From DASXUL01 sp036504855 (GTDB lineage: Bacteria; Armatimonadota; DTGP01; JAKQQT01), in contig DASXUL010000122.1 in assembly GCA_036504855.1 (NCBI GenBank), positions 1 to 64,000 of the forward strand: a DNA stretch of 64,000 nucleotides. The letters are read 5' to 3'. A model generated the notes under the pieces. That model saw nothing but the letters and a program-made list of their open reading frames with translations, had not been told where the DNA came from and made no database searches. Numbering within the stretch: position 1 is the stretch's first letter; the number at the start of each line of letters is the position of its first letter. The position numbers and the translations under genes were made by a program. This document shows positions 59,179 through 64,000 of this stretch, piece by piece.

Positions 59179-59678
59179 GCGTTTGGCGCAAAGTTCTTCT
59201 CGGCAGTTTTCCGATCACGTGCCCCCGCGTGGTTCGGTGGGATATCATATCTCTATCCATCAGGCGATCAGTGGGGCATGCGCTTTGGGACCGGAGAGGC
59301 GAGGGTGCCTCGAACCCCGGCCAAGCCTGGAGCCCAGACCGCTGAGCGCATTGGCTGCCGTCTTTGAACCGGCGGCTCAGCGCACGCCGCAGCCCCTCAC
59401 CTTGGCGGGCGGGATACTGCGTTTCGCCTGGCAGAGTTCTGCTGCGCTTGGACTGCGGCCGGCTCAAAGGGGCGTTGTCCGCGGGGCAGGCTGGAACCGC
59501 AAACGGAATACTGAAAGCTGTGCCGACGACGCTTCCTTACGACGTCGCTGACAGGCGATTACCCACGGACGACACGCTCCGACGCAACTCGCGCCGGCGG
59601 GCGCTCCGCACGGGGAGCCTGAGGAGAGTGCAGTTATCCCCCCCTCGCATCCCGCGCGGTAGCCCCTGGGAGATGAAA
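59179..59678. other. Gene-free stretch after tRNA-Gln
   Basis: About 500 bases. A hairpin near 59340-59382 joins CGCTGAGC to GCTCAGCG with an inner GCTGCCG/CGGCGGC stem. I compared it by eye with tmRNA, RNase P RNA, SRP RNA and common riboswitches and did not recognise any. A long open frame upstream of the hydratase start lacks family features. Confidence 0.4.
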
Positions 59679-60482
59679 ATGGACGGCTACCGAAACCTGA
59701 TCGTGGATCTAGACGCAGCGGGAACGTTGTCGATCTCGCTGAACCGACCGGAAGCGCAGAACGCCATCAACGGCGCGATGATACAGGAGCTTCTGGCCGC
59801 GATGGAGCAAGCCAGCCAGCGCAAGGGCATCCGCATGGTGGTATTCCGGGGCGAGGGGCCTGTGTTTTGCGGCGGCCTGGATACCCAGTGGACGCAGGAG
59901 ATGGGCAGCGCGGATCACCTCACGAACCTGAATGATGCCAAGACCTTCGCGCGTATGCTGGACCTTGTGGATGTCTTTCCGCGTCCCGTAGTGGCCGAGT
60001 TGCACGGCTCGGTCGTGGGAGACGCTCTGGGCCTCGTATGCGCGTGCGACTCCGCGGTTGCCTCCGCCGAAACCGTCTTCCAACTGCCCCACCTGCGATA
60101 TGGCATCGTGCCGTCCTGTGTCGCCCCCTACCTGATTGCGAAAACAGGGGGCAGCCACGCGCGTCACCTGATGCTCACCGGCCGCCCCATTGATGCCCAG
60201 CGGGCGCGGGAGATCCGCCTGATCCATGACATCGTGCCGCGAGCCGGGGATCTGGCCGCCGCCACCGAATGTCTGGCGGCGGACCTCAGGCTGGCCGCGC
60301 CGGTGGCGCTGAAAACGTGCAAACGGTTGATCCGGCGTCTGACCTACCACGGACACAGCCTTCTGACGGCCGACACCCTGGAGGACATAGCGCAGTGCCT
60401 CTCAGAGAACCGGACCGGAGCCGAGGTGAAGGAAGGGCTGGAAGCCGCCGCCGCCAACCGGCCGCCGGCGTGGACAACCTGA
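59679..60482 (+). CDS. Enoyl-CoA hydratase/isomerase family protein, a catalytic Glu position changed
   Basis: A 267-residue crotonase-fold protein: ISLNRPEAQNAINGAMIQEL, VVFRGEGPVFCGGLDTQW (oxyanion hole), VVAELHGSVVGDALGLVCACDSAVAS and FQLPHLRYGIVPSCVAPYL. In hydratases the last block reads PExxLG with a catalytic Glu; here it is PH, so normal hydratase chemistry is doubtful. It may be an isomerase, a thioesterase-like or a ligand-binding relative. ATG at 59679 has GGGAG six bases upstream; ATG at 59673 is just before it. No fatty-acid or PKS genes are near. Confidence 0.85.
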   Translation: MDGYRNLIVDLDAAGTLSISLNRPEAQNAINGAMIQELLAAMEQASQRKGIRMVVFRGEGPVFCGGLDTQWTQEMGSADHLTNLNDAKTFARMLDLVDVFPRPVVAELHGSVVGDALGLVCACDSAVASAETVFQLPHLRYGIVPSCVAPYLIAKTGGSHARHLMLTGRPIDAQRAREIRLIHDIVPRAGDLAAATECLAADLRLAAPVALKTCKRLIRRLTYHGHSLLTADTLEDIAQCLSENRTGAEVKEGLEAAAANRPPAWTT

Positions 60483-60593
60483 CCTTCGTTGGCTGCCGTG
60501 CGATGAGGATCGCCAGTAATATGGGACGGTGACGGGCGCCGCGTTATATGGAACATACACCTGTACCGGAGACCACCTGAAGCGAGACAATCG

Positions 60594-63500
60594 ATGACGG
60601 AACAAACAGCCGCAGATGGAGTGGGCGCGGGAAGCGCTTGTCCGGCTCGAGCGTGCCCTATGCCATACGACGACTGTTACCGCAGCCTCTTCGAGAACTC
60701 GGCGATTGGCCTGTACCGGATAGATGGCGATGGGCGGCTCCTGGCCGCTAATGCCGCGTTGGCGCACATCCTTGGGCACGCCTCCGTTCCCAGCCTCCTC
60801 TCGGCGACCGAGCAGACCGGAATTGCCGGAAGATACGCCGATCCAAGCGCGCTTGCCGAATTCCAGGAAATCGTCGTGCGCGACGGATCGGTGCATGGGT
60901 TCCAAACGGTCTGGTTGCGCTCTGATGGCGCCGCCGTGAGTGTGCGCGAGAGCGCCCGAGCCGTTTTCGGCGCCGATGGGGCGATCCTCTATTGCGACGG
61001 TACAGTGGAGGATGTTACCGACTGCGCGGCGGCGCAGGCCGCCGTCCAGAGCAGCGAGGGAGCCTTCCGCATGTTGGCGGAGAATGCTCTCGATGTCGTA
61101 TCCAGACACGGCCCCGATCTTCGTTTCCTCTATGTCTCGCGGGCCTCAGCCGCGATGGCGAGTTACCCGCCCAGCGCCCTCATTGGGGCTCACCCGGCGG
61201 ATTTCGTGCACCCGGACGACCTCCCCATCCTGCAGGCCGCCGAGGCAACCCTCTCGGCCGAAGGGACCGTGTCGGAGCTGGAATACCGCTTCCGGCGCGC
61301 GGATGGTTCATACATATGGGTTGAAACCTCCGCGAGCGCACTGCGCGACCCCGTAACGCAAGAGGTCGTCGAGTTCCACGTCATTACGCGCGACATCTCT
61401 CGGCGAAAGCAGGTGGAGGAGGAGAAACGGAACAGCGAAGAGCGATTCCGATCGCTAATCGAGGGGGCTTCCGACGTCGTGACGGTGCTGGACGCCCATG
61501 GGATGATCCAGTACGTGGGGCCCTCCGTGCGGTCGATTCTAGGGTACGATCCCGAGGCAGTGGTGGGCCAGATCGTTAAGGACTTCATACACCCTGATGA
61601 TCACGCCCTCTTCAGGAGCGCGCTGGCTGAGTTCATGGAGCGGCCAGACGTCCCGCTGGTTCGCGAGATCCGTGTGCGCCGGAGTGATGGCGCGTGGCGT
61701 TGGATGGAGGCGAGCGGAAGGAACCTCCTGGCGCATCCCAGTGTCAACGGCATCATCGTGAACGCGCGCGATATCACAGATCGTCGCGGAGCAACGGGGT
61801 TCCTGCGGGAGAGCGAGGACCGGTTTCGGGGAGCGTTCGATGACGCGCCGATCGGGGTAGCTCTCATGTCCCTGGACGGATACTGGCTGCGCGTAAACCG
61901 GGCGCTGTGCGGCATCCTCGGGTATTCCGAGGAAGACCTGATGGGCTGCACCTGGGCCGATATGTCGCACCCGGACGATTGCGGCGTTGAACAGATTCGC
62001 GTCGATCAGCTCATTGCCGGGGAAGTGAGTTCGCTGCATGTCGAGAAACGCTACGTTCATTGCACCGGGCGCACGATCTGGGTCTGGGTGAACATCACGC
62101 TGGTGCATACGCCGGAGGGACGTCCCGATTACCTGCTTGCCCACGTGCAGGACATCACGGAAGGGAAGTCCGCGCGGGATGCGCTACAGGCCAGCGAAGA
62201 GCGTCTCCAGGCCCTGTTGGAGAACAGCTCTGACGCAATCTCCATCGTCGACGCAAGCGGCGCCGTCGTATATGAATCGCCGTCAGTCCAGCGACAACTG
62301 GGCCTCAACCCGGTGATGCGCGTGCGGCAGAAGTGCTTCGAGTTCGTGCACCCGGATGACCTGGAATCCGTATCAGAGCGATTCTCGAAGCTTGTGAGCA
62401 GCCCGGGCGGCGTTGATCGGATGATCGTCCGTTTGCGGCATTCGGACGGCGCCTATCGCACCCTGGAGGTAACCGGGCACAATGAACTGCGCAATCCGGC
62501 CGTACAGGGAATCATTCTCAATTCCCGCGACGTAACGGATGAGCGGGCGGCCGTTGAGTCGCTTAAGGAGAGCGAGGCCCACTTCCGCGGCATGTTCGAG
62601 AGCGCTCCCATTGGCCTTGCGCTGGTAGCCACCTCAGGGCATTACATCCGCGTGAACCGATCGCTTTGCCGAATGCTGGGCTACACCGAGGAAGAGCTTG
62701 TCGGGATCCACTACGATGACATCACCTATCCGGAAGACCGGCCGGGCGATGCGGAAAACACGGCCGCCTTGGTGGAAGGCGGACGCCGCGTGGCGGAAAG
62801 GGTGAAGCGGTACGTCCGTAAGGACGGCTCGCTGATGTGGGCAACTCTGAGCCTGACGGCGATCCGCGACGAAGCGGGGCGCCCCGCGCATTTTCTCTCT
62901 CAGATACAGGACATCTCAGAGGCTCGGCGCGCCGAGGAGGCCCTTCGCAACAGCGAGGCGCGGTTCCGCGAGGTATGGGAAAGCTCGTCAGAGGGGTTGC
63001 GATTGCTCGATGCGGACGGCATCGTGGTCATGGTGAATGACGCCTACTGTCGCATGGTGGGGTTCGCTGCGGACCAGATGGTGGGCAGAGCCTACGCGGA
63101 TGTGTACGAATGCAACGTAGTGGACGCCATGGCGGAGTTGCGCGGCCGCGTAGCGCAACGGGACATCGTGCACTACGGCGCGGCGGATATGGCGTTCACG
63201 TCGGGCCGCGTGGTCAGCCTGGAGGTGAACCACACGCTCATCGAGGCCGAAGGACGAGCGCCCATGGTCCTATCCACGTTCCGGGATATCACGGAGCGGA
63301 AACGCTCCGAGGCGGCGCTGGCGCGTTACCGCCTGTTGGCCGAACACTCCAACGACATCATGCTGTTCATCGACGCCAACGGGACCATCATCGAGGCCAA
63401 CGCGGCGGCGGAGCGTTCGTATGGGTATCCGCATGACGAGATTGTCGGCATGTCGATTCGGGATCTGCGCGCCACGGGGGATGAGAGCCCGCTGCTCCGC

Positions 63501-64000
63501 CAGGTCGCTGCAGGCGACTTCTCGCCGCAGGTCTTCCAGAGTCTACACCGGCGGAAAGACGGCTCCACCTTCCCGGCGGAGGTTAGCATTCAGAGCGCCA
63601 GTACGGGGGAGAACCGGGTTGTTCTCGCGGTAGCCCGAGACACCACGGAACGTGCGGCCTTCGAGGAGCAGCTTACGCATCAGGCGTTCCACGACCCGCT
63701 AACCGGCCTGCCGAACCGCGCGCTGTTCATGGACCGTCTGGAGCACGCTCTCACGTCGAGCAGTCGGCGGCAGGACGGAGTCGGCGTGCTGTTCCTGGAC
63801 GTAGACCGCTTCAAGATCGTTAACGACAGTCTGGGACACCCTGCGGGTGACCAACTGCTGGTGGCGATCGCCGGCCGCCTGAAGGCCTGCATCCGCGCGA
63901 TGGATACGGCCGCTCGCTTCGGCGGCGATGAGTTTACCATTCTCTTGGAGGGGATCTCAACCGAGGGTGAGGCCTCAATGTCGGCCGATCGCATCATCCG
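60594..64000 (+). CDS. Multi-PAS diguanylate cyclase (GGDEF), 3' end beyond the window
   Basis: An open frame from ATG at 60594 to the window end, 1135 residues so far. Eight PAS domains are visible, starting near SLFENSAIGLYRI, MLAENALDVVSRH, SLIEGASDVVTVL, GAFDDAPIGVALM, ALLENSSDAISIV, GMFESAPIGLALV, EVWESSSEGLRLL and LLAEHSNDIMLFI. They are followed by a GGDEF domain (FHDPLTGLPNRALFMDRL, LFLDVDRFKIVNDSLGH, ARFGGDEFTILLEG). The catalytic GGDEF is intact, so it should make cyclic di-GMP. No leader or membrane helix is seen, so it is probably a cytosolic sensor. An EAL domain may follow outside the window. The ribosome site is weak. Confidence 0.9.
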   Translation, partial: MTEQTAADGVGAGSACPARACPMPYDDCYRSLFENSAIGLYRIDGDGRLLAANAALAHILGHASVPSLLSATEQTGIAGRYADPSALAEFQEIVVRDGSVHGFQTVWLRSDGAAVSVRESARAVFGADGAILYCDGTVEDVTDCAAAQAAVQSSEGAFRMLAENALDVVSRHGPDLRFLYVSRASAAMASYPPSALIGAHPADFVHPDDLPILQAAEATLSAEGTVSELEYRFRRADGSYIWVETSASALRDPVTQEVVEFHVITRDISRRKQVEEEKRNSEERFRSLIEGASDVVTVLDAHGMIQYVGPSVRSILGYDPEAVVGQIVKDFIHPDDHALFRSALAEFMERPDVPLVREIRVRRSDGAWRWMEASGRNLLAHPSVNGIIVNARDITDRRGATGFLRESEDRFRGAFDDAPIGVALMSLDGYWLRVNRALCGILGYSEEDLMGCTWADMSHPDDCGVEQIRVDQLIAGEVSSLHVEKRYVHCTGRTIWVWVNITLVHTPEGRPDYLLAHVQDITEGKSARDALQASEERLQALLENSSDAISIVDASGAVVYESPSVQRQLGLNPVMRVRQKCFEFVHPDDLESVSERFSKLVSSPGGVDRMIVRLRHSDGAYRTLEVTGHNELRNPAVQGIILNSRDVTDERAAVESLKESEAHFRGMFESAPIGLALVATSGHYIRVNRSLCRMLGYTEEELVGIHYDDITYPEDRPGDAENTAALVEGGRRVAERVKRYVRKDGSLMWATLSLTAIRDEAGRPAHFLSQIQDISEARRAEEALRNSEARFREVWESSSEGLRLLDADGIVVMVNDAYCRMVGFAADQMVGRAYADVYECNVVDAMAELRGRVAQRDIVHYGAADMAFTSGRVVSLEVNHTLIEAEGRAPMVLSTFRDITERKRSEAALARYRLLAEHSNDIMLFIDANGTIIEANAAAERSYGYPHDEIVGMSIRDLRATGDESPLLRQVAAGDFSPQVFQSLHRRKDGSTFPAEVSIQSASTGENRVVLAVARDTTERAAFEEQLTHQAFHDPLTGLPNRALFMDRLEHALTSSSRRQDGVGVLFLDVDRFKIVNDSLGHPAGDQLLVAIAGRLKACIRAMDTAARFGGDEFTILLEGISTEGEASMSADRII

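Noticed and set aside
59179..59678. A housekeeping RNA (tmRNA, RNase P RNA, SRP RNA or 6S RNA) after tRNA-Gln
   Set aside because: None of the conserved cores (for example the SRP tetraloop region or the RNase P GAGGAAAGTC block) was found; only a plain hairpin is present.
1..64000. CRISPR array, prophage, restriction system or secondary-metabolite cluster
   Set aside because: No regularly spaced repeats, phage structural genes, nuclease-methylase pairs or synthase modules were seen. The single TylF-type methyltransferase is not enough for a biosynthetic cluster.

Overview
The window is a gene-dense, high-GC bacterial chromosome segment. It carries five CCA-encoding tRNA genes plus a tRNA-Gln, TTGAC-N17-TAnnAT type promoters, an LPS-transport (LptC/LptA-like) protein that implies a diderm envelope, and several 'H-X9-DG' prepilin-like surface proteins. 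That mix fits Armatimonadota or a neighbouring lineage. This placement is inference: there is no rRNA or marker tree here. GTG and TTG starts are frequent (ispE, tsaB, dut, ROK kinase, folC, tgt, both SecD genes, recJ, relA), and stop/start overlaps of 1-4 bases mark many translationally coupled pairs.

Layout. 1-170: edge of an insertion sequence and a solitary repeat arm. 360-2137: two alpha/beta hydrolases (minus). 2644-3765: secreted HAF-repeat protein. 4088-12479 (minus): a central-metabolism block, gap - TylF-type methyltransferase - pgk - osmC - tpiA - thiL - tsaE - tsaB - ispE - nucleotidyltransferase. 12869-16901: degenerate SDR, LptC/LptA-like fusion, hydrolase and an inactive M16 peptidase homologue. 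16965-17552: a 166-bp palindromic element directly before a HEPN gene. 17628-21336: sugar module xylB - transaldolase - ROK kinase - dut. 21409-23219: two related secreted proteins. 23332-26800: tRNA-Val-Asp-Phe-Thr, a REC-GAF-PP2C regulator and tRNA-Gly. 26831-32855: protein quality control, tig - clpP - clpX - lon. 33159-34654: a probable yybP-ykoY (manganese) riboswitch and a TerC-family membrane protein. 34779-49004: valS - folC - tgt - SecD-like paralogue - secDF - recJ - relA/spoT - dtd. 49224-59037: surface and secreted proteins around pyrD. 59072-64000: tRNA-Gln, an enoyl-CoA hydratase homologue and a multi-PAS GGDEF protein cut by the window end.

The most unusual items are: a truncated secD paralogue that has kept a copy of the secDF promoter; a single reading frame joining LptC-like and LptA-like parts with a strong internal Shine-Dalgarno/GTG; the riboswitch with a roughly 420-nt leader; a tandem duplication that left a stump of the pyrD start between the two copies; and several palindromic repeat families. 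No CRISPR array, prophage or complete defence system was seen.
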